A DNA stretch of 64,000 bases, from contig JAWUZG010000052.1 of the NCBI GenBank assembly GCA_036785705.1, forward strand, positions 1,798,001 through 1,862,000, read 5' to 3'. Positions 36,939 through 49,160 of the stretch are shown one piece after another (position 1 is the first letter of the stretch; each line of letters opens with the position of its first letter). The translations under genes were made by a program, and so were the position numbers. This DNA is from Acanthornis magna (lineage: Eukaryota > Chordata > Aves > Passeriformes > Acanthizidae). The notes under the pieces were generated by a model. That model had not been told where the DNA came from and searched no databases. It was given only the letters and a program-made list of their open reading frames with translations.

Positions 36939-37456
36939 TGTGGAGGGTTGCCCCTCTTCCCCTAGGCTAATGCTTTCTATCTTCTCACCCTTTAGAGAAG
37001 AGAGCCTCGCCTGAGGGGCAGTTGGCTGCCTCCTCTGCCCCCCAGGCTGATGCTTCTTATCTTCCCACCACACAGGGAAGAGAGCATTGCCTGGGTGGGA
37101 GAGATGCTGGGTTTGCCCTGCTGCCTCCCAGGCTGACGGGTCCGCCCTGGGGGCATGGAGTTAGGTGTCCCCAGGGGCCTGTATCCGCCCATCCCTCCAG
37201 ATCCTTCTTGTCCGTTATGTATATTATTGGTTCCTTTGAATTGTACCCCACCCCTTTATGTTACCATTGGTTGTATTTGCTTGTACCCGCCCTCTTCCTC
37301 TTTCCCGATTGACTGTACTGCTCCCCATTTAACTGGCTGAGCTAGTGCCGTCGCTGCCATTTCTCCTGTACCTGACATGGGTGCAGGAGGGATGGTCAAT
37401 AAACTCCTGCCACCCTTTATCTCGTCGGCCTCTTCCATCATTATGCGTCTGCAACA
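36939..37456 (+). mobile_element. Solo LTR of a class II (ERVK-like) endogenous retrovirus, 518 bp
   Basis: The element begins TGTGGAGGGTTG and ends GTCTGCAACA, so it has TG...CA ends, and is flanked by a perfect 6-bp direct repeat GTGCAC. An AATAAA polyadenylation signal (37398-37403) lies 53 bp before the 3' end in a CAATAAACTCCTGCC context, typical of a retroviral R region, and fixes the orientation as forward. The left third has an imperfect internal duplication with a period of about 80 bp ('aggctaatgctt' at 36964, 'aggctgatgctt' at 37044). No internal gag/pol/env lies on either side, so it is a solo LTR. The intact target duplication suggests a fairly recent insertion. Class is inferred from duplication length; no database match was made. 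Confidence 0.9.
37398..37403 (+). promoter_or_regulatory. AATAAA polyadenylation signal of the LTR
   Basis: The hexamer lies in the last 60 bp of the LTR, where retroviral R regions place it. It might end host transcripts that enter from the left. Confidence 0.75.
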
Positions 37457-37462
37457 GTGCAC
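37457..37462. repeat. Target site duplication, right copy (GTGCAC)
   Basis: Exact copy of the hexamer at 36933-36938, directly after the terminal CA of the LTR. Together the two show that the LTR borders are intact. Confidence 0.85.
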
Positions 37463-38589
37463 AAGCCTGTTAGACCTTGTGTGCCAGGAGAGCAAGGACA
37501 GCAAGTCCTCGAGCTGCCTCTCCAACTAGCACTTCGTGGTCCTAATGCCAACTTGTGTTTCCATGTTGACATTTGCTCCAATGAAACAATGAAAACACCT
37601 TTTGTAAAGTCCCCATTCATCAAGCAAAAAAAGTAGCAACATCTGGTGGTCCAAGGCTTCTTGCTGGCCAAGTTCAGCAGCAGTTGGTTTGGTGAGCCCT
37701 TGGCCTAGTGGAGACATCTCCTAAGGGGCTGCACTGCTTGATAGCCACTACTAAAGATTTTAATTTTTTTTCTGCATCCCGGGGAATAATCCAGAGGGAA
37801 AACCTCATATATTTTAATCAATGGAAGTGAAACCATTTGCCTTTCAGAGACTATAAAATACACACCCCAGGGTTCAATGCTCTTTTCTACTCCTCTGCAA
37901 CATTCTTAAGGGGAAATCACTCTTTTCTTGATGAATGTGCAATTCAAATGTGGAAATATGCCATTCTTCATGCCTTCTCCATAGGGTGCAAAATGATTTC
38001 TGTAATTAAAACCTTTTTGCCAACATTTCCTGATGAGAATATATTTTCTTTTTTTTTCTTTTTTCTTTTTTTTTTTTTTTTCCCTTTTTTTTTTTTTTTT
38101 TTAGTACAAGGGGAAAAGCCATGTACAAAAGAGTTTGCAAAACCAGGTCTGGAGTGTTTGACCTTTAAGCCTCTTATTTGAAGTAGCCATTTTGTTTTAA
38201 AGGTGCATGAGGATGAGGAGCAGGAGTAAGGGCTGCAGCTTAAGTTTCCAATCAGGCACTGCTGAAAGAAATGGCTGCTGGAGAAAGAAAGATATGGGTA
38301 CCACTGCTAATGTTATGTAGCTTTTAGGGATGGCATTAGTACTGAGAACACACAGCCCAATGATCAACACACTTGAGCAGCCCCAAGTGTGTAACCAGGG
38401 TCTGTGTGGGGATCATGCTGAAATGTGTGCTACAGCATCAGTGCTGCACTGGTTCCCATGGTAGCTAGATTGAAGAAATCCAGCTTCTCTGATACATATC
38501 AAGCTGTGACTGACAGTGTGGACAAAATTGGAGTAAATTAAGAAAAGCACCTGTGTGAGCTTTTGCAGGACTTGGACCTGAAGTCCACA
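37463..38589. other. Gene-free unique DNA
   Basis: No supported gene. A T-rich run is listed separately. The 114-codon plus frame (37837-38181) crosses that run (poly-Phe) and is an artefact. Confidence 0.6.
38045..38102. repeat. T-rich run (T with few C interruptions)
   Basis: About 58 bp almost entirely T, broken by single C and one CCC. As the complement of a poly(A) run it could mark a reverse retroposon tail, but no element body is recognisable beside it. Confidence 0.85.
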
Positions 38590-38750
38590 ACATATTGCTA
38601 GTCACCACATGGGCCAGGTAATGAGATACAGAGATGAGGAAATGGGACAGAGCTTTTAGCCACCTACACAGTTAAGTGGTGAAACCCCATTCCTGTATGA
38701 TAGATGGCAGGGCTGAACCAGAGCTGGATGCAGAGCTGAATCCTGAAGTT
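38590..38750 (-). mobile_element. Possible MIR-like SINE fragment, reverse
   Basis: 'gagatacagagatgaggaaa' (38622-38641) and the following CACAGTTAAGTGG resemble the reverse complement of the MIR 3' half (GAGGCACAGAGAGGTTAAG, CACACAGCTAAGTGG). Similarity is weak and may be chance. Confidence 0.3.
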
Positions 38751-38972
38751 CCCAATCTACGTTATGTCTCTCTGACAAAGCTCTTGAGCAAGGTCATGGA
38801 GCAGAAATCACTGGTGCTCTTTATCAAAAGCAGGATTTCCCTTCTCTTTCTCCTCACTCCATGAACTTCTGCAGCTCAAATCTGTCTGCATTGACTAGAG
38901 AGATGTCTCTACTACTTGTACCGAGAGATTAAATTCCAGATTGGGGAAGGAGAAATGTTATCACATATTGAA

Positions 38973-39220
38973 TTCATGGAATCACTGATGTTGGAAAAGA
39001 CCAACCATTAACCTGGCACTGTCAAGTCCACCAGTAAACCATGTCCCCAAGTGCCATATCCACATGCCTTTTGAACACTTCCAAGGATGGTGATTCCACC
39101 ACTTCCCTGGGCAGCCTGTTCCCATATCTGATCACCTTTCAGTGAAGAAATTTTTCCTAATATCTAGTCTAAACCTCCCCTGGCACAACTTGAGGCCCTT
39201 TCTACTCGTCCTGAAGGCTC
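38973..39220 (-). mobile_element. CR1 LINE fragment, reverse
   Basis: Reverse-complement CR1 tail wording: 'aaccattaacctggcactgt' (39003-39022), 'aagtgccatatccacatgcc', 'tttcagtgaagaaatttttc', 'aacctcccctggcacaactt'. Same subfamily as 24244-24595, with a small deletion next to the 3' end (the 'aaggtcattgag' block is missing). 5'-truncated. Confidence 0.9.
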
Positions 39221-39461
39221 TCCCTTCTTGTAAGGCTCTTTCCTTTTATTAGCTGATTTTTAACAGGATACTAAAGACTGGCAAGGGTCATTCTATACTG
39301 ACTGTGCCTTTTGTAGCATCTCAGTGAATCTCAAGATTGAGAAAAACAGAACTGAGCATCTACCCACAGTACTGGGTCTTATACCTGTCCTTTCCTTCCT
39401 TGCAAAGCACCAGGCTCTGCTATCACACCTGAAAACCCGCCGAGGCATATGATGGAGCTGA

Positions 39462-39546
39462 GAGCCTGCTCCTACTGCTTACTCAGGAAAAGTTCCCATC
39501 AAGTGAATTGGACATTTGCCTGAGTGAATGTTGCAGGATTCGGCCC
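39462..39546. repeat. Palindromic ancient repeat relic (TACTCAGG...CCTGAGTA type)
   Basis: The left arm CCTACTGCTTACTCAGG and the right arm CCTGAGTGAATGTTGCAGG are imperfect reverse complements, followed by ATTCGGCCC. The middle has TTCCCATC and GAATTGG words. I recall a common turtle/archosaur repeat of exactly this layout (GATCCTGC..ACTCAGG..CAATGGG..CCTGAGT..GCAGGATTTGGCCC). It is likely a non-autonomous foldback/MITE-like relic; the family name is not certain. Confidence 0.5.
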
Positions 39547-41529
39547 ATATGCTTCTCAGCTCTTATATTTGCATAGTGCAGAATATGCTTACAGTACAGT
39601 GCCAATAAAACAAAACGATATACAGTTAAGCACAGAAAAATCAAGAGCACAGTTAATACCATTTACAAACAGCAGCTGAGCTCTGCAGCTGACATGTAGG
39701 CTTAGAGACTGTGCTCTGATGTGGGTAATATGCACAAGACCATTATTTATAGGCAATTAGGTGGAAGGTCCTGTAAGCATATAGGTCTCTATTCTCCTTT
39801 CCTTAAGCCTATTATTTTCTTTTCCTCTGTGCATTATTTATATTTTAACTCTGTAAGTATGTCTTTTTTTTGGTTTTTTGTTTTGTTTTGTTTTTTTTTC
39901 CCCACTAAGGAAAACATTTCAGGAGGCTGCTTCCATGGAAGACACTTGTTCTTGAAGTAAGTGCTCTGGGATTGTGTAAACATACTGTATATACCATACA
40001 AGTGAACTTCAAATGAGATGCTGGTTCATTCAGTCTACAGAAATAGAATGAAGTCTCTCTTATCTCCAGAAATTCCACTGGTGTGTCTTAGGAAGAAGAA
40101 AGATCTTCATCAAGAAGGTGTAGATCATGTCAAGAATGGCATAAATTGCTCAGAGGATCAAATTACACCCTTTCAAAGACATATTTTTCTCTCTAAAAAT
40201 TCAAAGCATGGGGTTTTTTTTAATCCAGGGGTAGGATAGAATATTTCTCAATTCGCATCACATGATAAAACAGCCACGAACAACTGTAATATAATACATC
40301 TTCAATACAATTGACCATAAGTATATTAGAAGAACCTCCAAAAAATAATTACCTTATTACTGCACTGTGACTTCACATCCAATTTTGTTCACCTCACTGT
40401 ACAAAATGGATGGAATAGATGGCTTTTATATTTTTAATAATAATGAAATGTTCAGGATTTGATATAGAAACCTGGCTACCAAGGTAATAGGTACATATAA
40501 GAACCGATTTAGAATAGCTGTGTGAATAGGAATTGCCATTAAATTGCAATGAAATATTGGAGCATATCAAACAATATCAAATAAAACTTAGAAGGCCAAT
40601 CTGCAACCATATTCAAGCCATAACCTCATCATGAAGCAGACGTTTTTTCTGGTGAAATCTTCTGTTTTAGACACATGTATGATATTTCTTAATTCTCCAG
40701 TAAGGCCACTTATCTAGACTAACTTTGTGACTCACCCCAAATCTATGCTTGTGCAAAATTCATAATAATAATTCCATTCACATGCTAGATGCTCTTGGGC
40801 AATGGAAAGCCAGTTTTTCAACAATAGAGAGCCCTGACCTTACTAAAAGAACAGGTCTGGAGATTCCTTGTTTCCCCTTTAGACAACAGCCTCAGCCAGC
40901 AGAATAAAGCCCCCACTTCCCCCGTACCTTCACTTCTGGCATCTCCTTTTCATGTGTTGAACCAGCCATTGACTTCTGTGATGGCAAAGTACCCACATTA
41001 TTGCTTGATAACAGAGAAAAAAGATGACTTTGTGGTTTTGACACAGCAGATGGGAGTACAATGACTGGTTCTTATACACATTTCCAACCCTTGTTAATTT
41101 TTTAGGAGTCAACCCTGAGCCTGTCTCACTGAATTCTCACCAGCACAATAAGTAGCATCAACATGCCCTGTCCCTTACCTGGGCTGCCTCCTTCAGCTGA
41201 CACGTCATCACTCACAAGCAAGGAGGAACAGAGCTCTGCTCCCACTTTTTGCTCTGTCCTCCAGATAAATTGTGTTAGTTTACTGGCAATATCTAGTTTG
41301 TGTTGTTGTTTGCACTTCAGAGTCAATATGGATATAGAAGAATAAGCTGAAATATATGCCTTTTGCATCCTTAATAACAGCGTGACCTCTCCATAGCTAC
41401 ATGACAATTCCCTAACACTTTATTTAACAGTAGCAATTTATCATGTCTGCTGTATCACAATGAAGTAGTTCAGTATCCCCAATTTACAAGAAGCACTATT
41501 CTCTGTGCCTATTGGTGCTGCTTATTTCG
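39547..41529. other. Gene-free unique DNA
   Basis: No supported gene; open frames are at most 93 codons. A T/TTTTG run (39863-39899) is the only simple repeat. No family is recognised otherwise. Confidence 0.6.
39863..39899. repeat. T-rich (TTTTG)n tract
   Basis: Interrupted T runs with G about every 5-7 bp (TTTTGTTTTG in the middle). Low complexity only. Confidence 0.85.
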
Positions 41530-41720
41530 AGACAGACCAACAGACTGAGTGCTAGCTTTCAGCTTGGAAAATCCAGATTCAGTTCCCTGGTGTAGCAAAA
41601 AAATTGTCTAGGCTTCATTTTCCTCTGTGTAATACACAGATACTTCCTCACTTTATCAGATGTTGTGAGGATAAGTGCATTAAAGACTGCAAGTCCCACC
41701 AGCAGTACAATAGCCATAAT
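41530..41720 (+). mobile_element. MIR-like SINE fragment, forward
   Basis: In order along the plus strand: 'gactgagtgctagctttcag', 'attcagttccctg', 'ggcttcattttcctctgtg' (compare MIR 'cctcagtttcctcatctgt') and 'atgttgtgaggataagtgca' (41662-41681; compare 'gggttgttgtgaggattaa'). The order and spacing match the MIR body. Old and diverged. Confidence 0.65.
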
Positions 41721-43232
41721 TATCTCAAATAGACACACGTAGTGCAAGTTCAGTGATATTTAATACATACTCTGTGTGTGTAAACCATGAGTCAGGGCTG
41801 ATACAAACACAAGACATGCTGAGGAGTTTGAAATGCTGTTTACCTGTGAACTCTTCCTTGGCTTATGCTCCATGAAAGTTAGTGTGTCGGAGATCAGCTT
41901 CGGCTCTCAGTCATGATGGAGCGGGGCTGCTCAAGTCAGTGGATTTATTTCAGTCGCACACTCCTGGAGGCAGGGGCCCATTGTCTGGGCTGAGACACTC
42001 AATCTGGAAGAGAAAGAATAAAAGAGCTCCAGTGTGTGAAGTCATTCATTACAATCTGGAATGAACAAGGAAATCAGTGGGGTTGCTGGAGGTTAAGCAA
42101 GGGCAGAAATTGGTCTTTTATCATTGAAACGCTGTAGGAAAAAAAAATTACATAAAGTAAGGGATCTAATCCTACATCTCTGCTCACATCTCTTTCCTTT
42201 ATTCCTTGCAAGGGGTCACAAAGAAACAATCATGTACATTTGCAGGACCAGATATTAAATTCATTTATAGCAGAATTTCATAAGCAAGCAACTTCTTTTT
42301 CCTTGGACAGAGCTCCAATGAAATTTTGATACGACCTTTATATACTTTCAGATAAAATAAGATTATTTGGATTGCCATCCTACATAAGAAAATTTTCTAC
42401 AGTAACTTCAAATTCAGAGGCATGAGAACATGCTCCAGAAGTCAGCAAATATTTTTGAAGATTTGATCTGGTGTTCTTTTAAGAGGAACTTTTGTAGTGA
42501 AAGAAACATAGAAGGATTGATTCCAAAGCTTTCAGTACTGAAGGTGCATCGTATTACTGGAAAGTGTGGAGTGAAAGTTGTTGTGAAAAGCTGCAGAAGC
42601 ATCTGTGCTTATTTTATTGTACTGGATACCATTGAGTATGATAACTTTATGCACAGCATCAAAAGCATGAGAAGTTTTCATAGCTACCCTACAAATTTAA
42701 ATAAAATTGTGAGCAACACAATTTTTTCCTAAAATGCAGCAATTGACATTATTTTCTGAAACTTTTTACTCTCTCCATGTCAGGACTGCCCCATGCTGTG
42801 GTGAGCATCCAGAACCCAACATGCAGGCTTCAGGTGGACACAGGAGTGAGGACAACTCAAAGCCTACTTGCTGAGCAATAGTCCTTCAAGCAGGAAACTG
42901 GGTTCAACCACAGGTTCCCACCCACTTTCCTGGAGGAATTTCATAACCCCTGGAGCCAGATTTTGTTCTCATATCAACTCTGAATATGATAATTCTCTCA
43001 ATTAAGGCATTTCACTTTCACTTCCTTTACCTTCCTCACCTCCTGCTCATTGCGGGGCGGAGGATGCTACAAAGGAAGGATGCTGCAAAAATTACCATCT
43101 AATAAAATGGCAAAATAAAACTAGTGGTTGATCCTATAGGCTGTTACTCAGCCCGGAGCCTAACAGGGACCACTCCAAAACCTGAACTGCTGATGCACAC
43201 CACTACTACTAAACCCCAGAGAAGGGTTGCAG
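41721..43232. other. Gene-free unique DNA
   Basis: No supported gene. The 100-codon plus frame (42430-42732) has no recognised motif. No repeats are identified. Confidence 0.55.
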
Positions 43233-43322
43233 AGGTGCAATACCCTGCCCATGGAATTGAGGTTGGAACTATAGGATCTTTAAGATCCCTTCCAATCCAA
43301 ACCATTCTGTAATTCTGTGAAT
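43233..43322 (+). mobile_element. CR1 3' end, forward
   Basis: 'taagatcccttccaatccaa' (43281-43300) then ACCATTCTGTAATTCTGTGA, the CR1 3' terminus with its repeated ATTCTGTG 8-mer. It is preceded by CTGCCCATGGAATTGAGGTTGGAACTA, the region just upstream in CR1. About 90 bp only. Confidence 0.9.
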
Positions 43323-46300
43323 TTTTGCTGTAGCATTTTTACATTTAGTGACTACAGCTTTAGAAAGTGATGTTAAGTGGTGGGTTTTAGAATTCAGTAA
43401 ACAGTACATTTAAAACTGGTCTCTTTTCTTATTTGAAATCTCCAGATATAGACCATGTAGCCTGTTAGGCTTGATCTTGCCTGATCCAGCCATTTTCAGA
43501 GTGTAACTGGGTCAGAGGATGGGTTCAAGTCATTTTCAGGGTGAGGGACTACAATTTTAATATGCTATTTAATTTATCCTATTGGGCTGGGTAGAGAAAA
43601 CCATCAGAAAAACTTTTATGAGCCTATTGGGTTGGATTAAGAAAAGTCACATGAATGCCCTTAAATGACAATACACAAAGGACTAATGGAGCTAGTGACA
43701 AATCTGCCTTCCTTTCCATTTCCCTTTTGAATGCGTAGCTATGCCAATCTGCTGTGAATTTACCTGAGACAGAACAGGAGTTAAACTCACACCTGCAAAG
43801 CAAAACAATGTACTTCCCTTACTCTTACTCTGCATCTCTCTGCAGGAGAGTCTGACACATGACATCTGTTAATGAGAGTTATAATCCCCTCCCACCCATC
43901 CTATAACCCCATACTAGTAGTGCTTAGACCCAACGGCCTCTTTTCCTAAGGAAATAAGGCTTTTATAGGAGTGCTGTCTGTCCATCTGGCTCTCCATCTG
44001 TCAATCCTGCACCCAGCAATGTATTCTGAACCCGGTGGCTAATTTCATCCCATTCTCCAGAGAGGTAAAAGCTTAAAAGATATAAATATCCTACATATAT
44101 TATGAAAATCAGTGGAGTGTGAGACAATGACAAAACACAGCTCATGTGAGTGAAAGGCTGTGGTATAAGCTCGTTAGCTAATTGCTTGGCTCGGGCTGCC
44201 AGCTGGCCAGTCAGTGCATGCAAACCAGCCAGCTCAGCTACCTGTGAGTGACTTCTTGGATCTTTACACAATGCACCTGGCCAGCCAGCAGAAGAGAGGA
44301 GTCCTTTGTAGAGGGAGTAAGTGTGCACAGGGATAGACAAAAAATGGAAAAGAAGGCATGCCAAGGACTGAGGTCAAAGTGAAAATGGTGTTATTGAAGG
44401 GGAGAAGTTGGAGAGTGTGGTTTTGTGGGGAGTGATATATGATTTAAGATGTTAATGGAGTGACCTGGTTATTCATCCTGTCTTGATGGACAGGGTTTGA
44501 CTTAATTTCTCTAGTAAGGACTTTCCTTCCCTTTTATTTTCAGAGCTTAAAAGCAACCACACTGTTAAAAGTGAAGGTCCATCTAATCCTATACCTTGTT
44601 TCAGATGGTTACAATTAAGGAAAGAGCAAAAAAGAGGACATGAGCAGAAACAGCTTATGGAATGAGCCTTATTATTCCCTCTCCACAGCTAATAACAGAG
44701 GCACCAGAAGACAAACTGGATTACATTTCAGAAGTTCAATTTAAAATGCTCTCAGTAAAGGCACACAGTAAATTTGCCACAGTGTCAAAGCCAGAGCATC
44801 CAGTCTCCAAATCTCTGGTGTTGGAATTTCCCTGGTGTACATGGCAGCAGAGTTGCTCCGCTCACCTCCGTGTTCAGCTGACAGATGCTGTGTTCTGCTG
44901 TGAATTAGTACCCTTGGTCTGTCAGTGGAGAATGGAACTCTACTTCTGGCTTGGTTCTACCATCAGTTAAACAGCTCCCACTGTTGCTCCTCTTTCAAGT
45001 ACTTCTTGGCATTATTTAGTACCATTTCACTGCCAGAACACTTGGTTTTCCCCATTCTCCTGTTCCCTCACTCCCTACATTCCTTTCTGTGTTTGATGCG
45101 TGTTCAACCACAGAATAAGAGATAAAGCACAAACATTCAGAACGGACAGACTCCTAAAAAATCAGCTGAATTCAGGATTCCCACTGTCAGATGATAAGGT
45201 GCCCGAGCTAACCTGCTGATAAAGTATGTGGTACGCAAACCCTGTGATCTACGCAGATAGCTTAAGCTTCTGCAGTGCTAATTACTATTACGACCTTAAG
45301 CTAATATTTGAGCCTTTCTTTTGAGCAAGGATGTGTAACAATTAGATTACAGGATTTGGAGTATTACGAAGAGAGATAAAAGCAGCACTTTCGTCATGGT
45401 ATGTGGTATTTTGTTTACATAGAGATTATAGCAGTGATGATAGTAATAATTTAATAACAACTATTCTATTTGTGTCCAAGATCTGATTTCAGGTGCATCA
45501 GACCTGCAACAGAATTATCCCAAATTTATTCGGATTGAGGCATGCAGATCCCTAGTCACAGACCATTTTGCAGTGAATTGCTCTGAAGGGCCCAGCATGG
45601 CGTACCATGAGTTCTAGCTACTCACGGTAGTAAATAGTGAGCCAACATTTCCAAAGAAGGGCCTGAGCTTGGATATTTCTCTTTACTTCTGCCCTGAGCA
45701 TTGCTGAGAACTCTGATGGCATGTATTGAACCCTGGTCTTGATGACAGCTCCAGCAATGAAAAGGACCTCTGTTTTTTTGGTCTCTGCCATTCTTATGCT
45801 TTCTTCTCTCCCTGCTCCACAAGAATATGCATGTGTAAAAACACAATATGCTTGAATACAGTGGTAATGCATAGGGAAAAAGACAAACAACAGAGAAACA
45901 ACAGTTTAATGTGGCTGTGTGCCAGACTTAATACATGTTCTGTTTTAATGTGCCTGGGACATCACCTTTAGAACTTTCTACAGTGTATTAAAAAGAAAAG
46001 GCATCTTTTTTGCATGATATTTGGGCATATTTTTCTATGTCTCACTGGTTTCTTTTTTTATTTCTTCTCCTAGGCACCCAAGGGGAAAAAAATCGGCCCA
46101 TGTCCATGACAACAGACAGCTCTTCTGATGAACCATAAAATTCCTTGCCTCAGAGATAAGTCAGCTCATACAAATGAGCATTTGGCCCCTGAAATTTTGT
46201 TGCTGCTGAGGTCATAGAAAAGACATGACAAAAGCCCCCTTGGCCAAAAATCGAAATCAAGATTTTTTTCTGCTTTGGAGACTAAAATCAAACTTCCTAA

Positions 46301-46527
46301 CTATGAGAGTTTTTCAAGTATTTACCACCATTTCCTGTAAGACAGAATCAGTCACACAAAGCAAATCTAATGTGTATATCCACCCAGGAATATTAAAAAT
46401 GCTATTACAGCATTAAAAAATAAACCTATCTCCTAGCAGTGGATTTAAAGAAACTCTCAGCAGCTGAAAATCTGGTCCCAGAGTCACAAACAGCAAACAA
46501 GCAAAGCAATTAACTGAAAAAAGAGAA

Positions 46528-46547
46528 GGGCTTGCTAAAGCAAGCCC
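46528..46547. repeat. Perfect 9-bp inverted repeat, 2-nt loop
   Basis: GGGCTTGCT and AGCAAGCCC flank AA. Perfect but short. No T-run or gene is beside it that would make it meaningful in a eukaryote. Probably incidental. Confidence 0.5.
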
Positions 46548-47605
46548 TCATTGTCCTTTCAGTTTTTCATAAGTATATAGGAAACCTAAAAGCAGGCAAG
46601 GTAGCCAGATAGGATATTTTTCCTTACCGATAGGCACCAGGGTCCTTTCAGAGAGCTGCATCTTGCAGTCAGTCAATACTTGGTTGAAAACTTGAAAAAC
46701 AGATTTTAAGCAAAAACTCTTCTGAGAATTAGATCCAGACTCAAGAGGCTGAAAGCATCACTCGAAACAGCCAATTTAATTTATTCAAAGAAAAGCCACA
46801 TAGCTCAAGGACAGGTAAGCAGGTAAATAAGCCATTGTCAGCCCCTTCTTGGCAAAGAAAGGTACCATGAAAAGCGTCCATTAAAGGAGATCTGTGTGGG
46901 AAATGAAGGAGCCTCGGGTACAGACATTTGATTTATTTTTTTCTGAGTGTGGCACAGGGGAGCATGCACTGGCTCAACCTGTTGTAATCTAACATGTGGG
47001 TTGCTCGTTGTTGCAAGGATATTGCAGCAGCCTCTTCGTTAAAGCAGCCGTGTCTTTAGCAGCAGTGATTAATTTCCTACATATAAAATCAAGACATTGT
47101 CACTGCTGCTGTTTCTCTCTGTTGCTCTTCCCCCTTTACCACCCTTTTTATCCCCTTATTTCTTTCTCACAGTGAGCAGGAAGGAATACAGAGAAGGATG
47201 GATAGGTACTATATGTTTCTTATTTGCTCAGCTGATAATCCTTTTGCTACTTCATTTCACTTTAATACGATCTTCTTGTTACCCACCTACTGTATCTCAG
47301 CATGGAAAATCCCGACATCAAAAGGTTGAAAGTTGGAGGCAAAATTTGCCTCCCTGCAGCTCTAGATGAGGTGAGGATGAGACAAAGACATCTGGTTGCT
47401 TTGCAAGCAGTATTAAGGCAGTTCAAGGAAGTGTAGGCAAAGGACATTATCTTCCCCATGAATTAATCTCCAGCAGGCTTCTGCTCTTTCCAAAGGCATA
47501 AAAGAAGAGGGAAGAGTCAAATATGTTTTAGAAGTGTATAACTGTCAAGGAGAAGTGGTCAAATTATTTCTTCCATATGAGATGTGAGTGCATTATTGTT
47601 CAGCT

Positions 47606-47626
47606 TGTGTGTGTGTGTGTGTGTGT
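47606..47626. repeat. (TG)n microsatellite
   Basis: About ten uninterrupted TG units, a usual vertebrate dinucleotide repeat. Confidence 0.95.
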
Positions 47627-49002
47627 TTGTCCAAAAAGGGACCCTGTGACAGAAAGATGCGAGTGTGACAAACAAAAGAAGAGTGTCTGGGCAGCCTCTG
47701 GCTATGTGCTGCTGTGCAGGGATCTGAGTGTACATCTGTGTGGGGATTCACTTGTATGCAGCACTGGGACCACCTGCACAAGCCGAAGACAAGTTCCTCT
47801 GCCATATCTGCTGATGAGTTTCAGAGAAAAGGCAGCCCTGGTTTAAAATAGTTTCTTAAATGTAACATTAAAACTTTAAATTTAAAATCAAAACTCTTTT
47901 GGAGCTCGAGCTGCACCCTGTACTTACTCTGGGGTTTAAAATTCAACGTCTTATATAAGTCTCATTGCAGGGGGGCTGTTCCTGAATTTTGGGTGGGAGA
48001 CACCTCCTTTCCTCATCTGGGGGAAATCGAGGGTAAGATCAATGCAACAAAGAACCAAAGAGGATTGAATCAGGCATTTGTGTTGGCAAGGGGGATGAGG
48101 TGGGGTGGGAGGGAGAAATTGCAGCTCTGCAAACACCAGAGCTGACATTTCTGCTGTCTGTTCTGCACAGCGGCAGGATGGAGCATGCTGGGAAGCGTGT
48201 GTGTACCACTTCCCTCTGCTGGAGGCAGCTCAGACTGTTACCTGCCTCCCTCCATCCCACAGTATTTCTATAGGTACTAAAAATGCTCCAACCCCTATCA
48301 TCTGGCACAGCAGTGATAATGAAGTGGCCACAAATCCCGTCAGTAACTTTCGTTTGTACAAAAGTCTCAGTGCTGACTAGGGGGTGGAACACAGCAGCTC
48401 TTCCAGCACAGAGAAAAAACAGGACGAGAGCAAAGGAACATGTACTGCAGAGATTGTTTAAGCTGACATGTTTTGAAAGGAGCCAGAATACCACAGCCTG
48501 GACATGTAACACTTCTTGAAAGAAGAATGAACTGTCTGATTGCTCACAGCTTTGCACAGCCATGCACAGCCTCCCCCACCTCCAACACTCTGCAGCACCA
48601 GTTAGGGAGTGCATTGGGGTTGTTTAATGTACTGGTGTCCGTATAAACCATGCACTGATCGAGTTTGTTTTGGAGCTTGTGCAAGATCACAGGTCAAGGG
48701 AATGTGGGGGACTGAATGAATTAGTGGAGAGAAAAAGAATCTGTCTGCAAGCTGCCGTCCCTGTTCACCTTTTGCATCATCTTCAGGCATTAAAATACCT
48801 AGCATGATACTGTGTAACTCATAGGTCATCCCAGCTAATCCCTAATTTATAGATCGTAAACATCAGTGGTTTTATAGCCAAGGTCATCTATAGGTTGTAG
48901 AAATGGATAGCTCAGATGGAAATGGATTTTTTTTTCTCTCTCTTGAGTATGCAGAACATTTCCTAATGTTTTATATATTTGCCCTCAGATATATACTAAT
49001 AA

Positions 49003-49160
49003 CATTCTCCAGGAGCCTTGTGGGACCAGTCCCAACGAGGCCAGGCTGGATGGGGCTTTGAGCAGCCCTGTCTAGGGGAAGATTCTCTGCCCGTGACAGG
49101 GGTAGGAACTAGATGATATTTATGGTCCCTTCCAACCCAAACCATTCTAGGATTCTTTTT
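49003..49160 (+). mobile_element. CR1 3' end, forward
   Basis: 'aggctggatggggctttgag' (49041-49060), CCCGTGACAGGGGTAGGAACTAGATGAT and 'ggtcccttccaacccaaacc' (49124-49143) are the canonical final part of CR1 in forward sense, ending near ATTCTAGGATTCTT. About 155 bp, 5'-truncated, moderately diverged. Confidence 0.95.

Larger units (their letters stand above)
43323..49002. other. Gene-free unique DNA
   Basis: No supported gene in about 5.7 kb. The longest open frames are 191 codons (48039-48614, minus) and 133 codons (43963-44364, minus). Neither shows a domain, signal or exon-like border that I recognise, and both may be chance. A (TG)n microsatellite and a small hairpin (46528-46547) are the only structures seen. 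Confidence 0.5.

Noticed and set aside
46528..46547. Hairpin as a terminator or microRNA precursor
   Set aside because: A perfect stem of only 9 bp with a 2-nt loop is too short for a microRNA precursor, and bacterial-type terminators do not apply here.
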